Source of the DNA: Mesobacillus sp. AQ2
Lineage (GTDB): Bacteria > Bacillota > Bacilli > Bacillales > Cytobacillaceae
Assembly: GCF_030122805.1 (NCBI RefSeq)
Contig: NZ_CP126080.1
Coordinates: 4,655,501-4,719,500 of the forward strand
Direction of reading: 5' to 3'
Length of the DNA: 64,000 bases
Positions 34,123-42,936 of this stretch are shown here, piece after piece. Both the position numbers and the translations under genes were made by a program. Each line of letters begins with the position of its first letter. The first letter of the stretch is position 1. The notes under the pieces were generated by a model. It was not told where the DNA came from. It saw only the letters and a program-made list of their open reading frames with translations, and ran no database searches.

Positions 34123-35143
34123 AGCTCTGGCAACCAGGATTATCCGGCAATTTCTGAGGGATAAAAGGACGCTTGCGATGATGCTCGTTGCTCCTCTCTT
34201 GATCTTGACGATGCTCCACCTTGTCTTTAATGGCGAAAACTATATTCCCAAGGTCGGTTTGGTCAATGCCCCTGATACAATCATTAACAAACTGAATTTA
34301 AAAGATGTCAAAATGACAGAATATGACTCTGAAAAAATTGCGAAAGAAGCCGCCCTCGACCATACTCTTGACGGATATGTTGTATTTGAAGGTCCAATGG
34401 TGGATAAAATTGTGCTTGAAGGAAGCGACCCATCCGGTAACGGTGCTTTTATGAAGTGGTTCCAACAGGCTGCCAAGCAGCTAATGCCTTCACAAGGCAA
34501 TCCTGAATTGAACGCTGAATACCTGCACGGATCGGAGGATATGGGACAATTTGATTATTTTGGGCCTGTCTTGCTTGGATTCTTCGCCTTCTTCTTTGTA
34601 TTCATCATTTCCGGGATTTCATTTTTGCGGGAGAGAACGAGCGGCACCCTTGAAAAATTGCTGTCGAGTCCATTGAGGAAATGGGAGATTGTTGTCGGCT
34701 ATATTCTTGGATTTGGGCTGTTCACCTTGCTGCAGGCTACCTTGATCGCCTGGTATGCGATCTATATTCTCGGAATGCTGATGGAAGGTTCGTTCATCTA
34801 TGTACTGCTGATTACGCTGATGCTTTCCATGACGGCCCTGACACTCGGGACACTGCTGTCGGCGTTCGCGAACAACGAGTTCCAGATGATTCAGTTCATC
34901 CCGATCATCATCGTGCCGCAGTTTTTCTTCTCCGGCCTGATCAATCTTGAGACGATTTCCGATTGGCTGAGCTGGCTTGGACCGATCACACCGCTCTATT
35001 ATGCTGCTGATGCATTGCGTGATATTATGGTGAGAGGATACGGATGGGATGCTATTTACGGGAATATGCTGATGCTTGCCGGGTTCTCTGCTCTGTTCAT
35101 GTTCCTGAATATTTTAGCGCTGAGAAAGCACCGCGCAGTCTAA
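34112..35143 (+). CDS. ABC-2 type permease
   Basis: Membrane subunit of 343 residues, start ATG 34112 (MRIRALATR) with CGGAGGTG upstream; it overlaps the ATPase gene by 11 bp. One N-terminal helix (about 23-40) is followed by a large extracytoplasmic domain (about 45-150) and five to six C-terminal helices. The segment FLRERTSGTLEKLLSSPLRKWEI is split by the membrane boundary and is the coupling region typical of ABC-2 (DrrB/YhgE-like) exporters. Drug or lipid export is likely; the exact substrate is unknown. Confidence 0.9.
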   Translation: MRIRALATRIIRQFLRDKRTLAMMLVAPLLILTMLHLVFNGENYIPKVGLVNAPDTIINKLNLKDVKMTEYDSEKIAKEAALDHTLDGYVVFEGPMVDKIVLEGSDPSGNGAFMKWFQQAAKQLMPSQGNPELNAEYLHGSEDMGQFDYFGPVLLGFFAFFFVFIISGISFLRERTSGTLEKLLSSPLRKWEIVVGYILGFGLFTLLQATLIAWYAIYILGMLMEGSFIYVLLITLMLSMTALTLGTLLSAFANNEFQMIQFIPIIIVPQFFFSGLINLETISDWLSWLGPITPLYYAADALRDIMVRGYGWDAIYGNMLMLAGFSALFMFLNILALRKHRAV

Positions 35144-35165
35144 ACACCGGCGAAAGGAGTAAACA

Positions 35166-35822
35166 ATGACAGATCCAGACTTAACAATAGATGAGTTGAT
35201 GGACGGAGAAGAGCTGACAGATAAGCAGAAGAAGATTATTGTCTCTGCGATTGAATCCTTCGCCGAAAAAGGATTTTCAGCTACATCAACCAGCGAAATC
35301 GCCAAAAAGGCAGGCGTAGCGGAAGGAACGATCTTCAGGCATTATAAAACGAAAAAGGATTTGCTGCTGGCGATTGTTTCACCAGTAATGGCAAAGTTCG
35401 TGGCTCCTTTTATCATAAAAGATTTAAAAAAGATCCTTCATCAGGATTATGAGCATTTTGAAGACTTCCTTACAGCAATGCTTATGAATCGCCGTGATTT
35501 CCTTGTCAAAAACCTTGCTACCGTTAAAATTCTGGTGCAGGAAATTCCGTTCCACCCTGAATTGAAGGAATTATTCAAGGAACATATCGCCCTTAAAGTA
35601 TATGCCCAATTCGAAAGGCTTGTTGAGCATTATCAGGCTAAAGGCCAAATTATTGATATTCCAGCCTACAGTGTATTCAGGATGACGTTTTCCTCTATCT
35701 TCGGCTATTTGATTGCACGCTATATGATTCTGCCCGAAGCAGACTGGGACGATGAAGCAGAAACAGAACGGACAATCCAGTTCATCATGCATGGATTGGC
35801 AGGACCAAACAGTAAGAATTGA
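35166..35822 (+). CDS. TetR family transcriptional regulator
   Basis: A repressor of 218 residues. The helix-turn-helix is at about 25-65: IIVSAIESFAEKGFSATSTS, then EIAKKAGVAEGTIFRHYKTKKDLL as the recognition segment. The C-terminal ligand domain is diverse. CGAAAGGAG precedes the ATG. It ends the ABC operon and most likely represses it through the twin operators at 33311 and 33360. Its inducer is probably the exported compound. Confidence 0.92.
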   Translation: MTDPDLTIDELMDGEELTDKQKKIIVSAIESFAEKGFSATSTSEIAKKAGVAEGTIFRHYKTKKDLLLAIVSPVMAKFVAPFIIKDLKKILHQDYEHFEDFLTAMLMNRRDFLVKNLATVKILVQEIPFHPELKELFKEHIALKVYAQFERLVEHYQAKGQIIDIPAYSVFRMTFSSIFGYLIARYMILPEADWDDEAETERTIQFIMHGLAGPNSKN

Positions 35823-35848
35823 ACCGGGTGTGGGTGCCCGGTTTATTT
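35822..35848 (+). terminator. Terminator after tetR gene
   Basis: AACCGGG pairs with CCCGGTT around an 8-nt loop, followed by TATTTAATT. Confidence 0.7.
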
Positions 35849-35878
35849 AATTGGAAAAAATCACGGAAAATTACCAGT

Positions 35879-35955
35879 TCGCCAATAAATTTTGATTTTC
35901 GCCAATAAAGTTGTGAACTTCGCCAATAAAACTCGATTTTCGCCAATAAAATGAT
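35879..35955. repeat. 21-bp-class repeat array F (4 units)
   Basis: TTCGCCAATAAA recurs with GCCAATAAA at 35881, 35901, 35922 and 35942, spacing 20-21 bp, separated by variable A/T-rich octamers. It lies between the convergent tetR gene and the PQQ-type dehydrogenase gene. Confidence 0.88.
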
Positions 35956-35997
35956 TAGCGCCTTTATAATAGGAAGTTAAAACTCTCCTTTCTCCCC

Positions 35998-36031
35998 AAA
36001 AAAGAAAAGAAGCACCGTTTTAAGTGCTTCT
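35998..36031 (-). terminator. Terminator after PQQ-type dehydrogenase gene
   Basis: On the minus strand AGAAGCAC pairs with GTGCTTCT across TTAAAACG, followed by TTTCTTTTTTGG. Confidence 0.88.
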
Positions 36032-36042
36032 TCTGTACAATT

Positions 36043-37140
36043 TTAACGCAATTCTTCAAGTTTAACGCGATATAGTTTGTCATCGCCCTCACTTGGGGTG
36101 CCGCGGCCGTCTGTATTATTGCTGATAAAATACAGATACTCCCCATCCGCCATTACGTCCCTGATCCGGCCGACTCCGGTAACGACCTCTTTCGTCGTTT
36201 TTGCAGCTGGATCGAATTCACGGAGTGCATTGCCCCTTAACGTTGCGACATATAGCTTGCCATCATGCGCTGCCATGCCAGATGGTGCCCATGTATCGCT
36301 GCCAGACTGGAAAATGGGTGTTTCCATGCCCTGCTTTGTATCATCGCCTGTAATCTCCGGCCAGCCGTAGTTTTTACCCGCTTCAATCCGATTGATTTCA
36401 TCATGAGCGGAAGGCCCGTGCTCGCTGGAATACATCGTTCCATCCTCCGACCAGGCGATTCCCTGAGGATTGCGGTGGCCGTAGCTGTATACGTATGAAT
36501 TTTTGAACGGGTTATCCTCGGGAACAGACCCATCAAGGTTCATCCGCAGAATTTTTCCGCCGAGCGAGGTTAAATCCTGAGCGATTTCCGGGTTTGTTGC
36601 CGCGTCCCCTGCAGTGGCATATAATTTTCCGTCCGGACCGATTTTCAGCCTGCCGCCATGATGGAAGCGTCCGCTCGGGATGTTATCGAGCAACAACTTC
36701 CCTTCCGTCCATTCATCATTTTTCAAAGTTAGCTCGACAATCCGATTGAACTGGCCGGTGCCATTCTTGTATGTGTAGTATGCAAATGCCTTCTGCGATT
36801 GCTCGAAACCTGGTGCCAGGACAAATCCAAGCAAACCGGCTTCAGAGGCTTGTGATAAGTCCTTTTTCAATGAAACATTTTGTCGCGTCATGTTTTCACC
36901 AGACACTTTTACAATCGAACCAGGACGCTCACTGAGGTAAAAGCTTTCCCCGCTTTTATTGATCGACCACGGCACTTGCAAATTTTCCGCCACAACCTCA
37001 AGCTCGCCAACCTGGGCCACAGCTTCCTCGTCCGCTTGATTATCATTCGCTTCACCGGCAGGCTTTGTTTCTTCATCACTGCCTGTACATCCTGATAAAA
37101 CCATCAGCATCGCCAGCAGCACATACAAAATTCTTTTCAT
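36043..37140 (-). CDS. PQQ-dependent sugar dehydrogenase-like lipoprotein
   Basis: Predicted extracytoplasmic beta-propeller of the GSDH/sorbosone dehydrogenase (YliI-like) family, 365 residues. The N-terminus has a lipoprotein signal with lipobox LSGC at about 15-18, then a charged linker. Family segments: FHHGGRLKIGPDGKLYAT, GGKILRMNLDG, YSYGHRNPQGIAW and SEHGPSAHDEINRI, with metal and PQQ-contacting residues. Bacillaceae usually lack PQQ synthesis, so either imported PQQ or a PQQ-free role is possible. AAAGGACTGG precedes the ATG. Its partner may be the HAD gene 20 bp upstream. Confidence 0.87.
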   Translation of the reverse strand: MKRILYVLLAMLMVLSGCTGSDEETKPAGEANDNQADEEAVAQVGELEVVAENLQVPWSINKSGESFYLSERPGSIVKVSGENMTRQNVSLKKDLSQASEAGLLGFVLAPGFEQSQKAFAYYTYKNGTGQFNRIVELTLKNDEWTEGKLLLDNIPSGRFHHGGRLKIGPDGKLYATAGDAATNPEIAQDLTSLGGKILRMNLDGSVPEDNPFKNSYVYSYGHRNPQGIAWSEDGTMYSSEHGPSAHDEINRIEAGKNYGWPEITGDDTKQGMETPIFQSGSDTWAPSGMAAHDGKLYVATLRGNALREFDPAAKTTKEVVTGVGRIRDVMADGEYLYFISNNTDGRGTPSEGDDKLYRVKLEELR

Positions 37141-37160
37141 GACACCAGTCCTTTCTTAAA

Positions 37161-38021
37161 TCAGTCTTCCAACACCTTCATAATCGCCTTTCCTACACCG
37201 CTCTCTTCATTCGTCAATGTCACTTCGCCGCATATGACTTTTATTTCTTCAGCTGCATTGCCCATTGCGACCGGTTTCCCGACTTTTTCAAGCATCGACA
37301 CATCATTGAAATTATCTCCGAGGGCCATCGTTTCTTCGAGGCTTATCCCTCTTGATTGAACGAATTTTTCAAGAGCGATGCCTTTTTGGGCGTCAAGGCT
37401 TGTGATTTCGATATTCTCCCGTCCGGATGAACTTACTGCTAATCCGGCAATTTCCTTCAAACCAGACCTGGCAGCACCAAGCTTGGCATCATCGAGAGAA
37501 AAAGCCAGAAGTTTGTATATTTCGTATTGGTCATCCTCGAATAACTGGTCATATTGATCAATCTTTGTAATTAGTCCTTTATGCATCCTTTCCTCAGCCG
37601 CAGCGGCAATCTGTTCGATTGGCACTTCTGGATTGGCTGTTGAAAAAATATCGGCGATGATCGAGACCGCTTTATCTTCATCTTCCGTGAATGTTCCTTT
37701 GTTTGTATACACCTCGAAATAGACACCGTTTTCCACAAGACGCAGTGCAGCCTGACGGGCCTTTGCCTTTTCCAGTGGATTCGAGGCAACAACCTCGCCT
37801 GCTTCCGAACGGACCTCGGCACCATTCACACAGATCATCGGCAGCTTAAGTCCTGCTTCCTCCACCACGAATCTTGCCTCCTGGTAAGAGCGCCCGGTCG
37901 CGACAACTACTTCGACCCCCTGCTCCTTCGCTTTTAAAATCGCTTCGCGGTTTTCAGGCGTAATCTCCTGGGTTGCCGTCAATAATGTTCCATCCATATC
38001 AGTTGCTATGCACTTAATCAT
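37161..38021 (-). CDS. Cof-type HAD-IIB phosphatase
   Basis: Haloacid-dehalogenase phosphatase of 286 residues, likely acting on sugar phosphates or phosphorylated cofactors. Motif I DMDGTLL has the nucleophile Asp at residue 8, motif II is VVATGRSYQ, motif III a Lys in the SLDAQKGIALEKF region, and motif IV GDNFNDVSML. A large C2 cap lies between motifs II and III. GAAGGTGAAGAC precedes the ATG. The exact substrate is not predictable; B. subtilis has many paralogues. Confidence 0.9.
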   Translation of the reverse strand: MIKCIATDMDGTLLTATQEITPENREAILKAKEQGVEVVVATGRSYQEARFVVEEAGLKLPMICVNGAEVRSEAGEVVASNPLEKAKARQAALRLVENGVYFEVYTNKGTFTEDEDKAVSIIADIFSTANPEVPIEQIAAAAEERMHKGLITKIDQYDQLFEDDQYEIYKLLAFSLDDAKLGAARSGLKEIAGLAVSSSGRENIEITSLDAQKGIALEKFVQSRGISLEETMALGDNFNDVSMLEKVGKPVAMGNAAEEIKVICGEVTLTNEESGVGKAIMKVLED

Positions 38022-38216
38022 GTCTTCACCTTCTGCTATTATTTTTCAGTATTATCATCCATGATAGACCTTCAAACCCACCACAAGCAAATAATACGTG
38101 TATATACATCATGCTATGCTTTGATCTCCAACTATCTAACTTTTTGGCAAACTTAAATTCTCTGAAACTTTCATATTGTCATCGGAAAAATCATATGCTA
38201 TTATGTAGCCACAAGC

Positions 38217-38230
38217 TGCAATCGTTTGCA
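38217..38230. promoter_or_regulatory. cre / LacI-family operator 1
   Basis: TGCAATCGTTTGCA fits TGNAANCGNTNNCA at all fixed positions and is nearly palindromic. Binder could be CcpA or the LacI-type regulator encoded at 41645. Confidence 0.7.
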
Positions 38231-38304
38231 TACAAGGGCAGCACTCTTCTATTTTTGCCAAAAAGTCCAATAACGCTAGTGTTTGCAGACTTTTTACCCT
38301 TTTA

Positions 38305-38318
38305 TGTAAGCGTTTTTA
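38305..38318. promoter_or_regulatory. cre / LacI-family operator 2
   Basis: TGTAAGCGTTTTTA fits the cre consensus with one mismatch (T for C at position 13). It lies 123 bp upstream of the operon start codon. Confidence 0.5.
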
Positions 38319-38363
38319 AGGTGTTGTATATTATCAATATCTTCCTAGAATCTATGCAAAATA

Positions 38364-38377
38364 TGCAAACGCTTTCG
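38364..38377. promoter_or_regulatory. cre / LacI-family operator 3
   Basis: TGCAAACGCTTTCG fits the cre consensus with one mismatch (final A). It sits 51 bp before the binding-protein start codon, where a bound repressor would block transcription. Confidence 0.55.
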
Positions 38378-38427
38378 GAACGCAGGTATTGCACGCAAAA
38401 AACAAAATATTTGGGGGTATCTCAGCA

Positions 38428-39732
38428 ATGAAAGCAAAAAAGCTATTTCCAGCAGTTCTTTCTCTTGGGCTTTTAGTTGGCGGCGGACTGGCAGGATGTT
38501 CATCAGATGATGACGCGAAAAAATCAGGAGATGGCGGCGGCGACCAGGTTACCGTTGACATTTTCCAATTCAAGGTTGAATTCAAGGATCAGTTCGAAGA
38601 CATTGCAAAGGCTTATGAAGAAGCTAATAAAGATGTTGACATCAACATCACTACTGTCGGCGGCGGGGAAGATTACGGTGCAGCACTTAAATCCAAGTTC
38701 GCTTCTGGCAATGAACCTACCATCTACAACGTTGGCGGACCACAGGACGTTGCAGACTGGGAAGATAAGCTGGCAGACCTTTCTGACACAGATGCTGCTA
38801 AAGCAGCTCTTAGCGGAACTCTTGAAGGCGTAACAAAAGACGACAAAGTACTTGGACTTCCATACAACCAGGAAGGCTATGGCTTCATCTATAACAAAGG
38901 CATTTTTGAAAAAGCTGGTATCGATCCAAAGAGCATCACTAGCTACAAAGCTTTAGAAGATGCAGTAAAGACTTTAGACAGCAAGAAGAAAGACCTTGGT
39001 CTTACATCTGTATTCGCTCTACCTGCAAAAGAAACTTGGGTAACAGGACTTCACCTTTCAAACGTCTTCCTGGCACCTGAATTTGACCAGAACGTAATCA
39101 ACGCATTCAATGCGAAGGAAGTCACTTTCAAGCATGGTGATGCGTTCAAGAAGATTCTTGACCTGCAAAACAAATATTCTGACCAGCCTACTGTAAGCCT
39201 TGACTATGCTAAACAAGTTGAAGAATTATTCTCTACTGGCAAAGCAGCGATCATTCAGCAAGGTAACTGGGTATCTGGTTCAATCGCTGGAATCGACGAA
39301 GAGCTTGCTAACAGCGGCGTAGGAATCCTTCCTATTCCAGTTGAAGGCTACAAAGAAGATTCAATCCCGGTTGGCGTGCCAATGTATTGGGCTGTAAACA
39401 GCAACAAGGATGACAAAGAAGTCGCAGCAGCTAAGGAATTCTTAGACTGGCTATATACTTCTGAAGAAGGAAAAACTGCTGTAATCGAAGATTTCAAATT
39501 CATTCCAGCATATGAAGGATACGACGCTGGCAAGATCTCTGACCCTCTTGCAAAAGAAATCTATGAATACTCTTCAGCTGGCAAGACTTTGGCTTGGACA
39601 TTCATGGGTTACCCAACTGGCTGGGGACAAGAAAAGCTTGGTGTCAACATCCAGAAGTATGTAAGCGGTGAAATGAGCTGGGATGAACTAGTAAAAGAGT
39701 CTTCCAAAGCTTGGGCAGACGCTCGTAAATAA
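38428..39732 (+). CDS. mdxE: Maltodextrin ABC transporter substrate-binding lipoprotein
   Basis: Extracytoplasmic solute-binding protein (434 residues) that captures sugars for the permeases encoded next. The start is ATG 38428 (MKAKKLFPA) with TTGGGGGTATC upstream; an in-frame ATG 39 bp earlier lies in the operator region. Lipobox LAGC is at about 18-21, then an Asp-rich linker. Type-1 extracellular binding protein fold with VDIFQFKVEFKDQF and AIIQQGNWVSGS. Maltose/maltodextrin as substrate is inferred from alpha-glucosidase, phosphorylase and LacI neighbours. No ATPase gene is linked; a shared MsmX-like ATPase elsewhere would be needed. Confidence 0.88.
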   Translation: MKAKKLFPAVLSLGLLVGGGLAGCSSDDDAKKSGDGGGDQVTVDIFQFKVEFKDQFEDIAKAYEEANKDVDINITTVGGGEDYGAALKSKFASGNEPTIYNVGGPQDVADWEDKLADLSDTDAAKAALSGTLEGVTKDDKVLGLPYNQEGYGFIYNKGIFEKAGIDPKSITSYKALEDAVKTLDSKKKDLGLTSVFALPAKETWVTGLHLSNVFLAPEFDQNVINAFNAKEVTFKHGDAFKKILDLQNKYSDQPTVSLDYAKQVEELFSTGKAAIIQQGNWVSGSIAGIDEELANSGVGILPIPVEGYKEDSIPVGVPMYWAVNSNKDDKEVAAAKEFLDWLYTSEEGKTAVIEDFKFIPAYEGYDAGKISDPLAKEIYEYSSAGKTLAWTFMGYPTGWGQEKLGVNIQKYVSGEMSWDELVKESSKAWADARK

Positions 39733-39750
39733 TAGCTTTTCATCAGAGAA

Positions 39751-39793
39751 GGAAACAGAACGGCCGCGGCTGTTTTGTTTCCTATCTTTTTTC
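39751..39793 (+). terminator. Intra-operon terminator-like hairpin after mdxE
   Basis: GGAAACAGAACGGCC can pair base by base (two G-U) with GGCTGTTTTGTTTCC, followed by TATCTTTTTTC. Probably a leaky terminator that makes the binding protein more abundant than the permeases. Confidence 0.75.
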
Positions 39794-39826
39794 TGGGAGG
39801 CTATCGCTCCGCCGCTGATTTTTGCG

Positions 39827-39866
39827 GAATTATGAAAAAGCCCTGCTGCTGGTTTTTTCATAATTC
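39827..39866 (+). other. Long hairpin between mdxE and mdxF
   Basis: GAATTATGAAAAAGCC pairs over 16 bp (one G-U) with GGTTTTTTCATAATTC around CTGCTGCT. It has no T-run. It is suited to shielding the 3' end of mdxE mRNA after processing. Confidence 0.7.
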
Positions 39867-39938
39867 TTCTGCAGCGCTATTGGAGCATCATTTATTTAAA
39901 TTAGATTATTACACCATTAAGAATAGGAGGATTTACAG

Positions 39939-40799
39939 ATGCGCAACCGGAATCTTTGGTACTGGCTTTTCCTTGCTCCAGCTTTGCTTGCCCTGGCTGT
40001 GGTGGTTCTTCTGCCGCTGGCTTACGGCGTTTATTACTCATTTACAGACTGGAATGGGATTAAGACCCCATCTTTTGTAGGTCTAGAACATTATAAAGCA
40101 CTATTTGCTGAAGAAGAATTCAGGGATGCCCTGTGGTTCACTACAAAATTCACTGTTGTTTCTGTGTTCCTGATCAACTTTTTTGGCCTTTCCCTGGCTT
40201 TGCTGGTTACACAGAAATTCAGGACGAACAATATCCTGAGAACGATTTTCTTCATGCCGAACCTGATCGGCGGATTGATCCTTGGATTCATCTGGCAGTT
40301 CATTTTCACAAAGGTTTTCGCCAGCATTGGTGAATTGATCGGGGTGGAAGGTCTCCAGGGCTGGCTGTCGACTGAAACGACCGGCTTCTGGGCAATGGCA
40401 ATTTTAATGAGCTGGCAAATGGCCGGTTACATCATGGTCATCTATATCTCATTCCTGGAAGGCGTGCCGCAGGAATTGCTTGAAGCAGCTGAAATTGACG
40501 GTGCGAACAGCTTCCAGCGCTTTTACCATGTCACGTTCCCGCTGGTCATGCCGGCTTTCACGGTCAGCTTGTTCCTGACACTGTCTAACTCTTTCAAGCT
40601 TTATGATCAGAACTTATCACTTACTGGTGGAGGTCCTTACAACTCCACCCAGATGGTCGCAATGGAAATTTTCAAGACCGCGTTCGTCGAAAACGCCATG
40701 GCTTTCGCACAGGCAAAAGCAGTCATCTTCTTCCTGATCGTCGCGGCCATTTCGTTGACACAGGTGTATATCAATAAGAAACGGGAGGTCGAGATGTAA
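39939..40799 (+). CDS. mdxF: Maltodextrin ABC permease, MalF type
   Basis: Membrane subunit of 286 residues with six hydrophobic helices. The cytoplasmic EAA loop reads LLEAAEIDGANSFQRFYHVTFP at about 184-205 in two halves and contacts the ATPase. AGGAGGATTTACAG precedes the ATG. It overlaps the next gene by one base (TAATG). It forms the channel with the MalG-type subunit and works with the binding lipoprotein encoded upstream. Confidence 0.92.
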   Translation: MRNRNLWYWLFLAPALLALAVVVLLPLAYGVYYSFTDWNGIKTPSFVGLEHYKALFAEEEFRDALWFTTKFTVVSVFLINFFGLSLALLVTQKFRTNNILRTIFFMPNLIGGLILGFIWQFIFTKVFASIGELIGVEGLQGWLSTETTGFWAMAILMSWQMAGYIMVIYISFLEGVPQELLEAAEIDGANSFQRFYHVTFPLVMPAFTVSLFLTLSNSFKLYDQNLSLTGGGPYNSTQMVAMEIFKTAFVENAMAFAQAKAVIFFLIVAAISLTQVYINKKREVEM

Positions 40800-41620
40800 T
40801 GAAAAAGAAGAAGCAAAGCCGAATCATTCTTGAAATTCTCGGCATCATTCTTGCGCTGATCTGGCTTTCCCCGTTTTATTTGATGATCGTCAACTCGTTT
40901 AAGACGAAACGGGAAATGTTCGAGGACACTTTGAAGCTTCCGGATGTTTTTTCATTCGAAAACTATACGATTGCGTTTGAGCGGCTTGATTTTATCAAAA
41001 CATTTTTCAACTCTGTGCTGATTACTGTGCTAGCAGTTGCAGTGATCATCATTTTCTCCTCGATGGCTGCTTATGCCCTATCAAGACGAGGCGGAAAAAC
41101 GAGCGGAATCATCTTCATGCTGTTCGTTGCGGCAATGCTGATTCCTTTCCAATCGGTCATGATCCCGCTCGTATCCATTTTCGGAAAGCTCGAAATGCTG
41201 AACAGAGCCGGCCTGGTTTTCATGTATCTTGGTTTTGGCGCGAGCCTGTCCATTTTCCTTTATCATGGAACATTGAGCGGGATTTCAAAGTCGCTTGATG
41301 AAGCGGCGACAATCGACGGAGCGAACCGGTTCCAGATTTTCTGGTACATCATTTTCCCGATGTTAAAGCCTGTTTCCGTTACTGTGGCAATTTTAAACAT
41401 CATCTGGATCTGGAACGACTACCTGCTTCCTTCTCTTGTCATCAACCAGCAGGGAATGGAAACAATACCGCTAAAGATGTTCTTCTTCTTTGGGGAATAT
41501 ACAAAGCAATGGCATCTGGCGCTCGCAGGATTGACGATCGCGATCATCCCGGTCATCATCATCTACTTCTTCCTGCAAAAACAAATCATTAAGGGAGTTT
41601 CAGAAGGTTCGGTAAAATAA
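40799..41620 (+). CDS. mdxG: Maltodextrin ABC permease, MalG type
   Basis: Second membrane subunit, 273 residues and six helices. The EAA loop is SLDEAATIDGANRFQIFWYI, typical of carbohydrate (CUT1) importers. Its ATG overlaps the stop of mdxF; CGGGAGGTCGAG inside the end of mdxF is the ribosome site. It ends 24 bp before the regulator gene, so the regulator is probably part of the same transcript. Confidence 0.92.
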   Translation: MKKKKQSRIILEILGIILALIWLSPFYLMIVNSFKTKREMFEDTLKLPDVFSFENYTIAFERLDFIKTFFNSVLITVLAVAVIIIFSSMAAYALSRRGGKTSGIIFMLFVAAMLIPFQSVMIPLVSIFGKLEMLNRAGLVFMYLGFGASLSIFLYHGTLSGISKSLDEAATIDGANRFQIFWYIIFPMLKPVSVTVAILNIIWIWNDYLLPSLVINQQGMETIPLKMFFFFGEYTKQWHLALAGLTIAIIPVIIIYFFLQKQIIKGVSEGSVK

Positions 41621-41644
41621 TCGATACTATAGGAGAGACGACCA

Positions 41645-42670
41645 ATGGCAGTCACAATCAAAGATGTAGCCAGGGCAGCCGGTGTGTCACCTTCCACCGT
41701 TTCCCGGGTAATTGGGGACCATCCTCATATCAATGACGAAACGAAGAAACGTGTGCGAAAGGTGATGGATGAAAAGGGGTATCATCCTAATTACCAGGCA
41801 CGCAGTCTCGTGGGAAAAAGTACAGAAACGATCGGGATCGTCATGCCAAATTCGGCTACCCAGGCATTGCAAAATCCTTTTTTCCCTGAAGTCATCAGGG
41901 GAATAAGCATGAAAGCCCATGAACACCAATTTGGGGTATATTTAACAACCGGCATCACCGATGAAGAAATTTATCAGCAGGTCGTTTCGATGGTACAGGG
42001 CCGCAGGGTTGACGGTATCATCCTCCTCTACTCGAAGACCGACGATAAGATCATGAAATATCTGCTGAATCAAAAATTCCCTTTTACCGTCATCGGCCGT
42101 CCGAGCAAGAATGCCGAGCGGATTACGTATGTCGATAATGATAATATCTATATCACCAGGCAAGTGACAGACTATCTGATCAGCCTTGGCCACAGAAGGA
42201 TCGCGTTTATCGGGGTCAATACTGAATATGTTTTCACGATTGACCGGCTTGAAGGCTTCAAACAGGCTCTTGAGGAAGCGAACATTCCTTTTGAAAAGGA
42301 ATATATCATTCATGAACAATGCTTGAAATCCGAGGGGAAAGAAGGCATTCAGTCGTTCCTTTCCTCTCATGAGCCCCCTACTGCCCTGGTAGTAGCGGAT
42401 GATTTTACAGCAATCGAACTGATGAGTTATTCAGAGGAATTGAATATATTGGTTCCGGATGATATCTCGATTGTCAGCTTCAATGACGTACCGCTGGCAG
42501 AGCATATGAAACCGCAGCTGACTTCAGTCAATATCGACATTTTCCAGCTGGGATTCGAAGCGGCCAACTGTTTAATCGAGCTTATCAAGAATCCGGACGC
42601 TTTGCCGAAAAGGGTCACAATCCCGGCAAAAATGATTGAGCGAAAATCTTGCAGTGAAATTAATAAGTAA
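41645..42670 (+). CDS. malR: LacI family regulator of maltose genes
   Basis: A DNA-binding regulator of 341 residues. The LacI helix-turn-helix is at residues 3-24 (TIKDVARAAGVSPSTVSRVI), followed by the hinge helix RSLVGKSTETIGIV and a sugar-binding core (DGIILLYS, RRIAFIGVN, SIVSFNDVPLAEHMKPQLTSV). ATAGGAGAGACGACC precedes the ATG. It probably represses the operon through the 14-mers at 38217-38377 and is relieved by maltose. The assignment as MalR is inferred from position. Confidence 0.88.
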   Translation: MAVTIKDVARAAGVSPSTVSRVIGDHPHINDETKKRVRKVMDEKGYHPNYQARSLVGKSTETIGIVMPNSATQALQNPFFPEVIRGISMKAHEHQFGVYLTTGITDEEIYQQVVSMVQGRRVDGIILLYSKTDDKIMKYLLNQKFPFTVIGRPSKNAERITYVDNDNIYITRQVTDYLISLGHRRIAFIGVNTEYVFTIDRLEGFKQALEEANIPFEKEYIIHEQCLKSEGKEGIQSFLSSHEPPTALVVADDFTAIELMSYSEELNILVPDDISIVSFNDVPLAEHMKPQLTSVNIDIFQLGFEAANCLIELIKNPDALPKRVTIPAKMIERKSCSEINK

Positions 42671-42702
42671 GTTACTGGCAGCGCAAAATGATTAAAATGA
42701 AA

Positions 42703-42885
42703 GGCTGTTTTCGTAAAGATTGTTGTTAAAATCCTAAAGCCGATTTTAACGTGATAATAGCCATTTTGTATGTCGGTACTAAGTTTGCAAGCTCTTTTCT
42801 CAGCATAAGCGTTAATTGTGTGAATAATCTTAGGTAATTCAATCCTATTATTTAGGCAATAGCAACAAAGTTTGAGAAAAGAGCC
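42703..42885 (-). mobile_element. MITE-A copy 2 (183 bp, inverted)
   Basis: Reads in the opposite direction to copies 1 and 3: GGCTGTTTTCGTAAAGATTG on the left, TTTGAGAAAAGAGCC on the right. Flanks AAATGAAA (42695-42702) and TTATGAAA (42886-42893) match at 6 of 8. The same internal hairpins are present (GTTAAAATC/GATTTTAAC; AAGCTCTTTTCTCA near 42790). It separates malR from malL within the maltose gene set. Confidence 0.85.
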
Positions 42886-42936
42886 TTATGAAATGACAGG
42901 TTACATCAGGATTAAACAATGAAATGAGGGTTCACA

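Larger units (their letters stand above)
38022..38427. other. Control region of the maltodextrin operon
   Basis: A 406-bp gap upstream of the binding-protein gene. It contains three LacI/CcpA-type 14-mers (described separately) and an AT-rich stretch TTGTATATTAT near 38325 that could be a -10 region. No gene is supported. Confidence 0.7.
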
